From positions 1 to 5,174 of the forward strand of contig DASUKA010000131.1 of NCBI GenBank assembly GCA_036278935.1: a DNA stretch of 5,174 nt, written 5' to 3'. The translations under genes were made by a program, and so were the position numbers. The notes below the pieces were generated by a model. It was not told where the DNA came from and made no database searches. It saw only the letters and a list, made by a program, of their open reading frames with translations. Positions 5,154 to 5,174 of this stretch are shown piece by piece (positions within the stretch are counted from its first letter, which is position 1; each line of letters opens with the position of its first letter). This DNA comes from DASSNR01 sp036278935 (GTDB lineage Bacteria; Gemmatimonadota; Gemmatimonadetes; Gemmatimonadales; Gemmatimonadaceae).

Positions 5154-5174
5154 GGCGAGGCGGGCGGACCGATG

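Noticed and set aside
5172..5174. ATG at the very end of the window as start of a next gene
   Set aside because: Only the start triplet is visible and the upstream GGCGGGCGGACCG is at best a weak ribosome binding site.

Overview
The window is GC-rich, with densely packed genes on both strands and strong G/C bias at third codon positions. The intergenic sequence is unusual: degenerate G/T-rich simple sequence (GGGTGTGGGG-like and GTGAGTTGTGAG-like), plus the TGTCATTCCGAGCG...AGCGAGGA type of dispersed repeat. That repeat style, a TPR-protein C-terminus ending in an AG-PDSARVYY-like segment, and an exported PD40 + S9 peptidase together suggest a Gemmatimonadota-like bacterium. This assignment is an inference from style and is not proven by any single marker.

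Layout, left to right: (1) 1-252 (+), the 3' end of a TPR-type protein that begins outside the window. (2) 269-628 (-), a complete 119-aa DUF488/YeaO-type protein, convergent with (1) and only 16 bp away. (3) 629-841, a gene-free stretch filled by a nested inverted-repeat element of about 168 bp (651-818). (4) 842-1972 (-), a two-unit Lrp/AsnC-type protein resembling fused siroheme decarboxylase subunits (NirD-NirL / AhbA-AhbB type). Its best start is a GTG at 1972, not the far upstream ATG at 2140. (5) 1973-2183, a gene-free stretch with low-complexity repeat sequence. (6) 2184-2744 (-), a 186-aa cytoplasmic YceI-family protein with an excellent ribosome binding site. (7) 2745-2978, a divergent intergenic region holding two perfect inverted repeats. 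(8) 2979-5153 (+), a 724-aa secreted S9-family peptidase with a beta-propeller and an intact Ser-Asp-His triad.

No clear pathway links all the genes. The three minus-strand genes (YceI, AsnC-like, DUF488) point the same way but are separated by about 210 bp of repeat-bearing spacer each time, so a tight operon is doubtful. YceI and the S9 peptidase are divergently transcribed and may share the palindromic control region. I did not find a convincing new multi-gene system. The most interesting items are the nested inverted-repeat element, the asymmetric siroheme-decarboxylase-like fusion without visible haem-pathway neighbours, and the paired palindromes at the divergent promoter.
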